Notes: generated from the sequence alone by a model not told the origin. Shown: positions 10,724 through 19,239, numbered from the stretch's first letter. The stretch: 64,000 nucleotides of DNA from Falsiroseomonas stagni DSM 19981 (GCF_900114315.1 NZ_FOSQ01000005.1:248001-312000); one strand, 5' to 3'. A program made the numbers and translations.

Positions 10724-12310
10724 TTACGTCGGCAGCACGGCCGGGCGGCGCCGGCGGTACCAGATGGAGACCATGAGCCGCACCACCACCGTCGCGGTGT
10801 ACATCTGCACGATGGTGCCGATGGCGACGGTGACGGCGAAGCCCTTCACGGGGCCGGAGCCGAAGGCATAGAGGCAGCCCATGGCGATGAGGTTCGTCAG
10901 GTTGCTGTCCAGGATCGTGCCGGACGCCTTGCTGAACCCCGCTTCCAGCGCACTGAGCGGTGGTCGCCCGAGCTTCGTCTCCTCCCGTATCCGTTCATTG
11001 ATCAGGACATTGGCGTCGAGCGCGGTGCCCAGCGTCAGCACGATGCCGGCGATGCCGGGCAGCGTCAGCGTCGCGCCCATCACGCTCAGGATGCCGATCA
11101 TGATGATGACGTTGGCGACAAGCGCGATGTTGGCGAGCCAGCCGAAGAAGCCGTAGGCGAAGCCCATGTAGAGGAAGACGAAGGCGGTCCCGGCGGCGAG
11201 CGAGAGCAGGCCCGCGCGGATCGCGTCGGCGCCCAGCTCCGGCCCGACGGTCCGTTCCTCCACCACCGTCAGCGGCGCGGGCAGGGCGCCGGCGCGCAGC
11301 AGGACGGAGAGGTCGTTGGCGCCGCGGACATCGAAGCTGCCGCTGATCTGGCCGCGGCCGCCGGTGATGGCTTCGCGGATCACCGGCGCGGTGATGACCT
11401 TGTCATCGAGGACGATGGCGAAGGGGCGGCCGACATTCTGGCGCGTGATCTCCGCGAAGCGGCGGGTGCCGACGCTGTCGAAGGCGAAGTTCACGACCCA
11501 TTCGCCGGTCCGGCCATCCTGGCCCGCGCGGGCATCCGTCAGGTTGGCGCCATCGACCTCGACCCGGCGGCGCACGGCGTAGCGTTCCTGGCCGCGCTCC
11601 CCGGGCAGGAACATGGTGCCGGCCGGGGGCGTGGGGGCCTGGAGGTTCGCCGTCTCATCCACAAGGTGGAAGGTCATGCGGGCGGTGCGGCCCAGCAGGT
11701 CCTTGATGCGGGCGGGGTCCTCGACGCCCGGCAGCTGCACCAGGATGCGGTTCTGGCCCTGGCGGGCGATCAGGGCCTCGGCCACGCCGGTCTCGTCGAT
11801 TCGGCGGCGGACGATCTCGATCGACTGCTCCACGGCGCCGGAGGATTTCGCGCGCAGCGCGACCTCCGTCAGTGTCGCGGTCACGGTGCCGTCGGGGCTG
11901 GTCGTGACCTCGATATCCGGCTGGGTCACGCCGGCGCCGGCGGGCACCGCGATGGCGGCTTCGCGCAGCAGGCGCGCGATGTCGCCGGCGCGGGCGGGGT
12001 CGGAGGCGCGGAGCGTGATCCGCCGCTGCTCCTGGTTCGCGTTCAGCCCGGTATAGAGGATGCGCGGGTTGGCGGCGGCGGTGCCGCGGCGGGCCGTATC
12101 GACCAGCGCTTCCAGCCTTTCCCGGACCATGGCGGAGGTATCGACCTCCAGCAGCAGGTAGGACCCGCCGCGCAGGTCGAGGCCGAGGCTGATCTGGCGC
12201 GCCCAATCGGGCAGCACGCTGCGCGGCAGCAGGTTCGGCACGGAGAGCAGCATGCCGAGGAGGCACACGCCAACCACCGCGAGCGCCTTCCAGCGGGCAA
12301 AATACATCAT
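10724..12310 (-). CDS. secD: Protein translocase subunit SecD
   Basis: Partner of SecF in the proton-driven SecDF motor (528 residues). It starts MMYFARWKALAV, the usual SecD opening (one hydrophobic helix), followed by the LGLDLRGGSYLLLEVD motif near residue 50, the large periplasmic P1 domain, the TGRGQISGSF segment, and the final membrane domain with GTALDANVLINERIREE. An in-frame ATG at 12349 (MGFLDLGQDSV) would add 13 residues, but family alignment favours 12310. The common upstream partner yajC is absent: the next gene upstream runs in the opposite direction, 150 bp away. Confidence 0.96.
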   Translation of the reverse strand: MMYFARWKALAVVGVCLLGMLLSVPNLLPRSVLPDWARQISLGLDLRGGSYLLLEVDTSAMVRERLEALVDTARRGTAAANPRILYTGLNANQEQRRITLRASDPARAGDIARLLREAAIAVPAGAGVTQPDIEVTTSPDGTVTATLTEVALRAKSSGAVEQSIEIVRRRIDETGVAEALIARQGQNRILVQLPGVEDPARIKDLLGRTARMTFHLVDETANLQAPTPPAGTMFLPGERGQERYAVRRRVEVDGANLTDARAGQDGRTGEWVVNFAFDSVGTRRFAEITRQNVGRPFAIVLDDKVITAPVIREAITGGRGQISGSFDVRGANDLSVLLRAGALPAPLTVVEERTVGPELGADAIRAGLLSLAAGTAFVFLYMGFAYGFFGWLANIALVANVIIMIGILSVMGATLTLPGIAGIVLTLGTALDANVLINERIREETKLGRPPLSALEAGFSKASGTILDSNLTNLIAMGCLYAFGSGPVKGFAVTVAIGTIVQMYTATVVVRLMVSIWYRRRRPAVLPT

Positions 12311-12460
12311 GGACGCAACGGAATCCTGGCCAAGGTCAAGGAAGCCCATGCCCCGGGCGGGGCGGTGCCACACCGGCGGAACATGCGCGGGACCCCCCCC
12401 TGATGCAAGCCCGCGCGGGAGGGAGTATCCCGGGGGAGGCTTGAGGAAGGGTGTTTCGGC

Positions 12461-13393
12461 ATGACTCTCCGCGTCGCGCTGCTGGGTTGCGGGCATTTCG
12501 GGCGCTTTCACGCGCTGAAGGCGGCGAAGGCCCCGCGGGTGGAGTTCGTCGGCCTGCACGATGCCGACCCTGCCCGCGCCGCCCAGGTGGCGGCGGAATG
12601 CGGGGTGCCGGCGCTGGCGGCGGAGGAGGCGATCGAGCGCGCCGATGCCGTGATCGTCGCCGCGCCGACGCGCTTCCACGGCCCGCTCGGCCGGCAGGTC
12701 CTGGCGGCGGGGCGGCACCTGTTCCTGGAGAAGCCCATCGCCGCGACGCTGGCGGAGGCCGAGGCCCTGTCGGCGCTGGCCCTGGCGGCGGGCAGGGTCC
12801 TGCAGGTGGGCCATATCGAACGCTTCTCGGCGGCCTTCCGCGCGGTGCGCCAGGCCCCCACCGGCGGCACGGCCCTGCATTGGGAGGCGGTGCGCGCGGC
12901 GCCCTTCCGGCCGCGATCCCTCGACGTCTCCGTCGTGCTGGACCTGATGATCCATGACATCGACCTGGTCCTGGCCCTGGCCGGGGAGGCGCCGGAGACC
13001 GTGGAGGCGACGGGGGCGCGGGTGATGTCGGACCACGCGGATTTCGCCGTCGCGCGGCTCGGCTTCTCCGGCGGCCGGTCCGCCACCATCACCGCGTCGC
13101 GCATCTCGCTGGCCATGGAACGGCGCTTGCGCGTGCTGGGGACGGAGGGCGAGATGAGCGTCGATTTCCTCGCCCGGTCGCTGGCCGTGCTGCGCAAGGG
13201 CGGCGCGGAGGCGGTGGCGACCATGCCGGGCTACGGCATCGACCGTGGCGGCTGGACGGACCATGACAGCCTGGAGGCCGAGCAGGCGGGCTTCGTGGCG
13301 GCCTGCCTGGATGGCGTTGCGCCGGAGGTCGGCGCGGCGGAGGGGATCGCGGCGCTGAAGGTGGCGCTGGCGGTGGAGGCCGCGATTGGCTGA
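12461..13393 (+). CDS. Gfo/Idh/MocA-family oxidoreductase
   Basis: NAD(P)-dependent sugar oxidoreductase fold, 310 residues. The N-terminal Rossmann motif is LLGCGHFGRFH (residues 7-17), followed by DADPARAAQVAAECG. The family EKP motif is in LFLEKPIAATLAEAE, near residue 90. The C-terminal half carries LMIHDIDLVLAL, with the His found in many members. A GAGGAAGG ribosome-binding site precedes the ATG. In several acetic-acid and related alphaproteobacteria a gene of this family lies beside lpxI and lpxB and is discussed as GnnA-like (UDP-GlcNAc 3-oxidation). lpxB lies 3 kb away here, which makes that role possible but unproven. Confidence 0.88.
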   Translation: MTLRVALLGCGHFGRFHALKAAKAPRVEFVGLHDADPARAAQVAAECGVPALAAEEAIERADAVIVAAPTRFHGPLGRQVLAAGRHLFLEKPIAATLAEAEALSALALAAGRVLQVGHIERFSAAFRAVRQAPTGGTALHWEAVRAAPFRPRSLDVSVVLDLMIHDIDLVLALAGEAPETVEATGARVMSDHADFAVARLGFSGGRSATITASRISLAMERRLRVLGTEGEMSVDFLARSLAVLRKGGAEAVATMPGYGIDRGGWTDHDSLEAEQAGFVAACLDGVAPEVGAAEGIAALKVALAVEAAIG

Positions 13394-13607
13394 ACGCGCG
13401 TTCGGTGTGGCTTTTGAGTGATACTGCGACCTTTAGGCCACTAACCCGTTTAAGCCGATTATGCCGTTTATGCGCCTTTAGCACCGATTTCGGGGGGGCG
13501 GGACCGGCCCTCCGGCATCCCGCCGGCGTCACAAGGCGTAGCTGTGGCGCGTGATGGCCAGAACATAACAAAAACATCGCCGGATGGCCAGGGATTCCGG
13601 CGGCCCC
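13394..13607. other. AT-richer intergenic stretch between convergent genes
   Basis: The 214 bases between the Gfo/Idh stop and the stop of the minus-strand regulator include a clearly AT-richer patch around 13415-13485 with short TTTA/TTAT runs. No tRNA, open gene or T-tailed terminator hairpin could be recognised. It may act as a bidirectional termination zone, but nothing in the bases proves this. Confidence 0.4.
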
Positions 13608-14312
13608 TCACGGCGCCGCAGGGACCTCCACGCCGAAGGCCTCCCGGAAGCCGCGCGCGCCTTCCGGCGTCACCAGCAGCGTGCGGCCGCCCGCCCGCCG
13701 CCGGACCCAGCCCAGTTCCAGGCAGCGCGTGCAGAGCGCCGCGCCCAGCACGCCCGCCACATGCGGCCGGCGTTCCGACCAGTCCAGGCAGGGGCGGCAG
13801 AAGATGCGGCCGCGCCCGGGATGGGCCATGGGGATGCCGAGGGACTCGAAGAAGGCTTCGCCGGCGGCCGTCACGGCGCCGCCATCCGGGCCGAGCTCCA
13901 GGACCCCCCGCGCCACCATGGCATCCGCCAGCGCCACGGCCAGTTGGCCGGCGAGATGATCGTAGCAGGTGCGGGCGGCGCGCATCGCGGCATCGCGCGG
14001 GCCGAAGCTTCGCGCCTGCCGGGCCGCGGGCGCGGCGCCTTCCGCCACGGCCATGATGCCTTCCAGCATCCGGGCGATTCCGGCGGAGGCCAGGCGGTGG
14101 TAGCGGTGGCGGCCCTGGCGTTCCATCGCCAGCAGCCCGGCCTCCGTCAGCCGCGCCAGGTGGCCGCTGGCGGTCTGGGGCGTGATGCCGGCGAGGGCGG
14201 CGAGTTCGCCGGCGGTGCGCGCGCGGCCATCCATCAGCCCGGCCAGCATGGCGGCGCGGGCGGGATCGCCGACCAGGGCGGCGGTCTCGGCCAGGGCATT
14301 GATGCTGGGCAT
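13608..14312 (-). CDS. ArsR/SmtB-type winged-helix transcriptional regulator with C-terminal extension
   Basis: Transcription factor of 234 residues. Residues about 5-80 form the winged helix-turn-helix: LVGDPARAAMLAGLMDG, then TAGELAALAGITPQTASGHL as recognition helices and LLAMERQGRHRYHRL as the wing, the standard ArsR layout. The remaining 150 residues are a C-terminal domain seen in a subset of this family. It holds three cysteines within 30 residues (IFCRPCLDW and ALCTRCLELGW, four in all), suggesting possible metal or redox sensing. ATG at 14312 has a GGAAGGA site about 8 bases upstream. The target is unknown; the next gene on the same strand is the HWE kinase upstream. Confidence 0.87.
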   Translation of the reverse strand: MPSINALAETAALVGDPARAAMLAGLMDGRARTAGELAALAGITPQTASGHLARLTEAGLLAMERQGRHRYHRLASAGIARMLEGIMAVAEGAAPAARQARSFGPRDAAMRAARTCYDHLAGQLAVALADAMVARGVLELGPDGGAVTAAGEAFFESLGIPMAHPGRGRIFCRPCLDWSERRPHVAGVLGAALCTRCLELGWVRRRAGGRTLLVTPEGARGFREAFGVEVPAAP

Positions 14313-14389
14313 GGGCCGATCCTTCCGCGTCATCCCGCGGCGCATCCTGCCATGCGCCAGCCCCGCATGCTTCGGCCTGGCGCGAAGGA

Positions 14390-16174
14390 TCAGCCGGGCG
14401 GCTGGCGGTGCAGCGGGATTTCCAGATCGCAGACCAGGCCGGGCGCTTCCCAGGCCATGGTGACGCGGCCGCCGAGCTGGTCCTGCACCGTCCCGTGCAG
14501 GACGCGCGATCCGAAGCCAGGCGTGCGGTGGGGGGGCGGGGGCGGGCCGCCGGTTTCCACCCAGCGCAGGCGCAGCCATTGGCCCGCCGCGCGGTCCAGC
14601 GTCCAGCTCACGGCCAGCCTTCCATCGGGTGCGGAAAGTGCCCCGTACTTGATGGCGTTGGTGGCGAGTTCGTGGATGGCCATGGAGAAGGGCTGCGCCG
14701 CGCCGGCCGGCAGCACCACCGTCTCGCCCGACAACGACGCGCGCGGCGCCTGGCAGGGTGCCGCACCATTCTGTGTCGTGCCCGGCGCGGCTGCGCCCTG
14801 GGCCTCAAGCGCGGCTGCGCCCTGGGCCTCCGGCGCGGCTGCGCCCTGGGCCTCCGGCGCGGCTGCGCCCTGGGCCTCCAGCGCGGCTGCGCCCTGGGCC
14901 TCCGGCGCGGCTGCGCCCTGGGCCTCCGGCGCGGCCGTGACCAGGAAGGGGCCGAGTTCCCCCTGGATGAGGCTGCGCAGATCGGCGCCCGACCAGCGAT
15001 CCGCCGCCAGCAGCGTCTGCGCGCGGGCCAGGGCGGCGATCCGGCCCTCGATCGCGTGCACGAAGCTGTCGATGGTCTCCGCCCGCGTCAGGCGCAGCGC
15101 CGCCTGGACCACGGCCAGCATGTTCTTGGCGCGGTGGTCGACCTCCCGCGTCAGCAGCGCCTGGCGTTCCTGGGCGCGGTGTTCGTCATCGACGTCGATC
15201 ATCACCACCAGCGCGGCGATCACGCGCCGGTCGGGGCCCTTCACCGGCACGCCGCTGATGCGGCACCAGCGCGGCTGCTGGTCATCGACCGCATGCAGGA
15301 AATCGACGCCCAGCGTCACCTCCCCGCGCAGCGCGCGGGCGCCGGGGAAATCCTGGGGCTTGATGCGCCGGCCCTCCCCATCGAAGGCGATCCAGGCATC
15401 GCCATGCCCCTGGTCCGCGGAGGGGATGCGCGGGCGGCCGAGCAGGCGGCGGAATTCGGGATTGCCGATGATGACGTCCCCGGAGGGTGCGATCAGCGCG
15501 GCGCCGATCGGCAGGTGTTCCACCACCGTCTGCATCCCCGCCGCTTCGCGGAGCGATGCCTGGACCTCATCGCGTTCCCGCGCCGCCTGACGCAGCCGGT
15601 CATTGGCACGGCGGAGTTCGCGGGTGCGCTCCTCCACCCGCCGTTCCAGCTCCTGGTTGCTGGCGCGCAGCGCGGCGATGGCGCGCAGCCTTTCCACCGC
15701 GCCGCCGATCAGGTTGGCATAGCTGCGCAGGAAGGCGACGTCGCTGTCGAGGAAGTCGCGCGGAGTGACGCTGTCCACCTCCAGCACGCCGAAGGGGGGG
15801 CGGCCCTCTCCGCCGAGGATGAGGACATTGGCGAAGGCGCGGACGCCATGCTCGACCAGGAAGGCGGGCAGGCGGAACCGATCCTCCTGCCCCGTATCGG
15901 CGGTGATGACGGCCTCCCCCGTGGTGACGGCCAGGAATTCCGCCGCGTCGTCGCTGAGGTTGACCCGCACATGGCCGACCACGCCGGGCCGCCACCCGAT
16001 GCCCGCGCGCAGCAGCATGCGGTCCTGGCCGTGTTCGTGTTCCATGACCTTGGCGAGGTCCGTGCCGAGAGCCTCGCCGACCAGGCGGCAGGCCTCCGTC
16101 AGGATGGCGTCGATATCCTCCGCCTTCAGGGCGAATTCACCGAAGCGGGCGAGCACGGTCTGCTGGCGGAGCAA
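14390..16174 (-). CDS. HWE-family sensor histidine kinase (GAF-PAS-HWE) with in-frame 24-bp repeats
   Basis: Cytoplasmic sensor kinase, about 594 residues. Residues 1-165 are a GAF domain (FGEFALKAEDIDAILTEACR start), then a coiled-coil linker (ELERRVEERTRELRRANDR), a PAS domain near 210-330 (VVEHLPIGAALIAPSGDVI), and the HWE kinase core with phospho-acceptor His347 in EVDHRAKNMLAV and the N-box HELATNAIKYGAL near residue 505. Between H-box and N-box, residues about 414-464 are six copies of an 8-residue Ala/Glu/Gln/Gly repeat, absent from the usual core. The only in-frame start here is TTG at 16174, without a convincing ribosome-binding site, so the true start is uncertain. No response-regulator gene is adjacent. 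Confidence 0.87.
   Translation of the reverse strand: MLRQQTVLARFGEFALKAEDIDAILTEACRLVGEALGTDLAKVMEHEHGQDRMLLRAGIGWRPGVVGHVRVNLSDDAAEFLAVTTGEAVITADTGQEDRFRLPAFLVEHGVRAFANVLILGGEGRPPFGVLEVDSVTPRDFLDSDVAFLRSYANLIGGAVERLRAIAALRASNQELERRVEERTRELRRANDRLRQAARERDEVQASLREAAGMQTVVEHLPIGAALIAPSGDVIIGNPEFRRLLGRPRIPSADQGHGDAWIAFDGEGRRIKPQDFPGARALRGEVTLGVDFLHAVDDQQPRWCRISGVPVKGPDRRVIAALVVMIDVDDEHRAQERQALLTREVDHRAKNMLAVVQAALRLTRAETIDSFVHAIEGRIAALARAQTLLAADRWSGADLRSLIQGELGPFLVTAAPEAQGAAAPEAQGAAALEAQGAAAPEAQGAAAPEAQGAAALEAQGAAAPGTTQNGAAPCQAPRASLSGETVVLPAGAAQPFSMAIHELATNAIKYGALSAPDGRLAVSWTLDRAAGQWLRLRWVETGGPPPPPHRTPGFGSRVLHGTVQDQLGGRVTMAWEAPGLVCDLEIPLHRQPPG
14785..14936 (-). repeat. 24-bp tandem repeat, six copies plus a partial, inside the HWE kinase
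   Basis: On the plus strand the unit is GCGCGGCTGCGCCCTGGGCC plus four more bases (TCCG, TCAA or TCCA). Copies begin at 14785, 14809, 14833, 14857, 14881 and 14905, and an 8-base remnant starts at 14929. Copies differ only in the last two bases. As 24 is a multiple of three, copy number can change without shifting the frame. On the coding strand it reads as repeated PEAQGAAA or LEAQGAAA. Confidence 0.95.
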
Positions 16175-16282
16175 TTCGTCGCGCTCGCTGACGTGCCGGT
16201 TGCGCAGCGGTAGGCCCTCCCCGTGGGATGTGCGACCGCTAGAACCTCCGCCACACGCCCGGAGTTGCAGGGATTGGCCGAT

Positions 16283-17449
16283 TCAGCCGGACAACTTCAC
16301 CTGCCGGAGCACGGCATCGGCGGCGGCGGCGCTGGGAAGGCTTCCGGTATCGGCGCGGAGCTTCGCCAGCACTTCCGCGAAGCCGCTTCGCTGGGCGGCG
16401 GCGGCGGCGCCATCGGCGAGGAGCCCGTCCAGCCCCGCTGCCAGCGCCTCCGGCGTCGCGGCTTCCTGGAGGTATTCGGGGACCACCTGGCGTTCGGCCA
16501 GCAGGTTCACGAGGCTGGCGAAGGGCACGCGCACCAGGCGGCGGACGATGGCGGCGGTGATCGGGTTCACGCGATAGGCGACGAGGTGCGGGATGCCCGC
16601 CACCGCCATCTCCACGGAGGAAGTGCCGGATTTGATGAGGCCCGCGCCGGATTCCGCCGCGGCGGCGAAGGCATCGTGCTTCTCCGCGAGGTCGGTGACG
16701 AGGATGGGCCGCACCGGCCAGCCCGCCGTGCCCGCGCGCACCGCATCCGCCACCACGGCGGAGACGGGCAGCACCGGCACCAGGCCGGGATGGCGGGGGG
16801 CGAGGAGGCGGAGCGCGGCGCCGAAGATGGGCAGCAGGCGGGTCACCTCCATGCGGCGGGAGCCGGGCATGACGATCAGCACGGGCGCGCCGGGGGGGAT
16901 CGCGTGGGCGGCGCGGAAGCGGGCGGCGTTGCCGGCATCGACGCCGGATTCCAGCACGGGGTGGCCGACGAAATCGGCCTGGATTCCCGCAGCCTCGAAG
17001 ATCACGGGTTCGAAGGGCAGCAGGCAGAGGATGCGGTCGACCCGCGCCTTGATCTTGGCGATGCGCCCGGGGCGCCAGGCCCAGATCTGGGGCGCGACAT
17101 AGTGGATGATGGGGATGCCGAGGGGGCGCACACGCTCCGCCAGGCGCAGCGTGAAGCCGGGGCTGTCGATGGTGACGATGGCGGCCGGGCGGCGGGCGGT
17201 GATGTCGGCCGTCGTCTCGTTCAGCCGGCGGGCGAGGCGGCGGATATTGGGCAGCACCTCGATCAGCCCCATCAGCGACAATTCGCGCATGGGGAAGAGG
17301 GAGGGCATGCCCTGTTCGGCCAGGCGGTCGCCGCCGATGCCGGCCACCTGGATGGCGGGGTCATGGGCGCGGAGTGCCGCGACAAGACGGGCGCCGAGGA
17401 CATCGCCGGAGGCTTCGCCGGCGACGATGTAGATGAGGGGTGCTGTCAT
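16283..17449 (-). CDS. lpxB: Lipid-A-disaccharide synthase
   Basis: Glycosyltransferase (388 residues) joining 2,3-diacylglucosamine-1-P and UDP-2,3-diacylglucosamine to make the lipid A disaccharide at the inner membrane. It begins MTAPLIYIVAGEASGDVLG, the LpxB signature of the first strand, and contains GIGGDRLAEQGM, LSLMGLIEVLP, VTIDSPGFTLRL and YVAPQIWAWRPGR, all typical of the family; LIVMPGSRRMEV follows in the C-terminal half. The ATG sits within the stop of the nitrilase-family gene (ATGA), so translation is coupled. Longer in-frame extension upstream is shadow of that gene. Length is normal for LpxB. Confidence 0.97.
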   Translation of the reverse strand: MTAPLIYIVAGEASGDVLGARLVAALRAHDPAIQVAGIGGDRLAEQGMPSLFPMRELSLMGLIEVLPNIRRLARRLNETTADITARRPAAIVTIDSPGFTLRLAERVRPLGIPIIHYVAPQIWAWRPGRIAKIKARVDRILCLLPFEPVIFEAAGIQADFVGHPVLESGVDAGNAARFRAAHAIPPGAPVLIVMPGSRRMEVTRLLPIFGAALRLLAPRHPGLVPVLPVSAVVADAVRAGTAGWPVRPILVTDLAEKHDAFAAAAESGAGLIKSGTSSVEMAVAGIPHLVAYRVNPITAAIVRRLVRVPFASLVNLLAERQVVPEYLQEAATPEALAAGLDGLLADGAAAAAQRSGFAEVLAKLRADTGSLPSAAAADAVLRQVKLSG

Positions 17450-18342
17450 TCGAAGGACGCGACCTCCGGCCTTGGCATGGGGCCCCGCGGGAAGTCGCGG
17501 TGGTTGCGCACGGCGCCGTGTTCGCGGACATGGTCGATCAGCGCGGGATCGAGCGTCGCGAAGACCCAGCCGGGTTCGTCGAGGGTGCCGGCGGCGACGA
17601 TTCCATCGGCCGGGAAGCCGCGGTCGGGCGGGCCATAGACGGCGCATTGCCCGTGATTCTCGTCCAGCGCCGCGGACCAGGGGGCGAGGCCCATGGTGGG
17701 GGCGACGGCGACGAAGCACTGGTTTTCCAGCGCCCGGGCCTGGGCGCCGATGCGGATGCGGGCGAAGCCGTGCAGGCTGTCGGTGCAGGACGGCGCCAGT
17801 ATGAGCCAGGCGCCCTGTTCGACCTGCGCGCGGACGTGCTTCGGGAATTCGACGTCGTAGCAGACGGAGATGCCGATGCGGCCCCAAGGGGTATCGAAGA
17901 CCTGCGGCGTGGCGCCCTGGGCGACGCCCCAGCGTTCATCCTCGAAGCGCGTCATCATGCGCTTCTGCTGGAAGGCCATGCGGCCATCGGGGGCGATGAG
18001 GGGGGCGACGTTCACCACGCGATTACCCTCCCGCACCGGCAGCGTGCCGGGGGCGAGCCAGAACCCGCTGCGGATGGCGGCCTGGCGCATGGCGGCGAGG
18101 ATGGCATCGGCATGGGCGACCATGGCGCGGAGTTCCGTCGCCTCATCCGGTGCGGTGTTGCCTGCGAGGCCCGCGCCGAGTTCGACGCAGGCGTATTCGG
18201 GCAACAGGACAAGGTCGGCCTGGCCGCGTGCCTGGTCCAGCCGCGCATCGAGGCGGGCGGCGAAATCGGCGACGGTGGCGGGGTGCCCGACCTCCCACCC
18301 CAGCAGGCCGAGGCGGAGGGGGCGGGGCTGCGGGGCCGTCAC
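17446..18342 (-). CDS. Carbon-nitrogen hydrolase (nitrilase superfamily)
   Basis: Amidase/nitrilase-fold enzyme of 298 residues with the Glu-Lys-Cys triad: Glu in LLPEYACVELGAG, Lys in FQQKRMMTRFE and Cys in ISVCYDVEFPKHVR. C-N hydrolases cleave amides, nitriles or carbamoyl groups, and the exact substrate is not evident. It starts at GTG 18342, which overlaps the stop of the upstream GNAT gene (GTGA), and ends overlapping the lpxB start (ATGA). The three genes therefore form one tightly coupled unit. A GNAT plus nitrilase pair of this kind is seen together in other bacteria, which suggests sequential action on one metabolite. Confidence 0.9.
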   Translation of the reverse strand: MTAPQPRPLRLGLLGWEVGHPATVADFAARLDARLDQARGQADLVLLPEYACVELGAGLAGNTAPDEATELRAMVAHADAILAAMRQAAIRSGFWLAPGTLPVREGNRVVNVAPLIAPDGRMAFQQKRMMTRFEDERWGVAQGATPQVFDTPWGRIGISVCYDVEFPKHVRAQVEQGAWLILAPSCTDSLHGFARIRIGAQARALENQCFVAVAPTMGLAPWSAALDENHGQCAVYGPPDRGFPADGIVAAGTLDEPGWVFATLDPALIDHVREHGAVRNHRDFPRGPMPRPEVASFE

Positions 18343-18947
18343 AGCGCCTTGGCCCAGAAGGACAGGCGGTGGGGGGTTTCGGCCGTGTCCCCGATCTCCT
18401 TCCAGGAGAAGGTGACGCCGAGGCCGGGCAAGGGCTGGTAGCCGCGCTTGCGCCAGAAGGCGTCGAGCGGCACGTGGCCGGGCGGGCGGCGCGGGTCGTC
18501 GGCCGCGCGATCCACGCCGCAGAAGGTGGCGTGGGGCAGGCCGAGGCGGCGGGCATGGGCTTCCCGCTCCGCGAAGAAGCGCACGCCGGCGCCCTGGCCG
18601 CGGTATTCGCGCAGCAGCACCGATTCGCCGAAATAGCAGTAGCGGGCGGGGTCGAGGCCGGCCGCGGCGAAGGCTTCCCGGACCGGGGCGTGGCCCTGCG
18701 TCATGGGTTCGCAGGTGGCGGCGCCGACCACGCGGTCCCCGTCCCGGCAGACCACCACGGCGGCGCCGGGGGCATCGGCATAGGCGCGGAGATAGGTCTG
18801 TTCATAGGCCGCGTCCCCTTCGTAGAGGTAGGGCCATTCCGCGAAGACGGCGATGCGCAGCCCGGCCAGGGCCGGCAGCAGCGGGTGCAGCGCGGGGCCG
18901 GACAACGTCTCGAAGGTGAGATGGACGGTTGGCATGGCGGGATGCAT
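18339..18947 (-). CDS. GNAT-family N-acetyltransferase
   Basis: Acetyl-CoA-dependent acyltransferase of about 202 residues. The core has VVVCRDGDRVVGAATCEPM (central strands) and YCYFGESVLLREYRGQGAG, in which REYRGQGAG is the acetyl-CoA pyrophosphate-binding loop, followed by RFFAEREAHARRLGL. The C-terminus, FWRKRGYQPLPGLGVTFSWKEIG, is typical of this subgroup. Start is ATG 18947 or ATG 18935, four codons later; neither has a strong ribosome-binding site. The reading frame upstream is not conserved-looking. First gene of the GNAT-nitrilase-lpxB operon; the acceptor molecule is unknown. Confidence 0.86.
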   Translation of the reverse strand: MHPAMPTVHLTFETLSGPALHPLLPALAGLRIAVFAEWPYLYEGDAAYEQTYLRAYADAPGAAVVVCRDGDRVVGAATCEPMTQGHAPVREAFAAAGLDPARYCYFGESVLLREYRGQGAGVRFFAEREAHARRLGLPHATFCGVDRAADDPRRPPGHVPLDAFWRKRGYQPLPGLGVTFSWKEIGDTAETPHRLSFWAKAL

Positions 18948-18984
18948 AGGGGGAGGCCGCCGGGCAGGGAAGGGGAATGGCCGC

Positions 18985-19239
18985 GTGGACTGGATCGAGG
19001 CGATCGGGTTGGTGGCCGGGGCGATGACGACCTCCGCCTTCGTGCCGCAGGCCGTGAAGACGTGGCGGACGCGGTCGGCGCGGGATTTCAGCCTGGGGCT
19101 GCTGGTGCTGCTGGTGGCGGGCAACACGCTGTGGATGGCCTATGGGTTCCTCAAGGGATCCACGGGCCTGGTCGCGGCCAACCTCGTGACCGTGCCGCTG
19201 ACGGTCTACCTGCTGACGGTGAAACTGCGGCGGGGGTGA
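18985..19239 (+). CDS. PQ-loop / SemiSWEET-type small membrane protein
   Basis: 84-residue, three-helix integral membrane protein of the MtN3/SemiSWEET (PQ-loop) family, which forms dimers that move small sugars or other solutes. The diagnostic motif is FVPQAVKTWRTRSARDFS near residues 18-35, followed by two further helices (LGLLVLLVAGNTLWMAYGFL and LVAANLVTVPLTVYLLTV). Start GTG 18985 is chosen because GGGAAGGGG lies about 10 bases upstream and the resulting length matches SemiSWEETs. It runs divergently from the GNAT gene with about 40 bp between. Confidence 0.85.
   Translation: MDWIEAIGLVAGAMTTSAFVPQAVKTWRTRSARDFSLGLLVLLVAGNTLWMAYGFLKGSTGLVAANLVTVPLTVYLLTVKLRRG

Noticed and set aside
9584-12403. 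Very long plus-strand open frame (about 939 codons) over the Bug, secF and secD genes
   Set aside because: It is antisense to three recognisable genes, its product is His/Gln/Arg/Gly-rich with no domain, and such open antisense frames are expected in 70% GC DNA.
14785-14936. Short direct repeats considered as a CRISPR array
   Set aside because: Units abut with no spacers and are in frame inside a kinase gene. The 22-bp and 78-bp arrays likewise have no spacers, and no cas genes are present.
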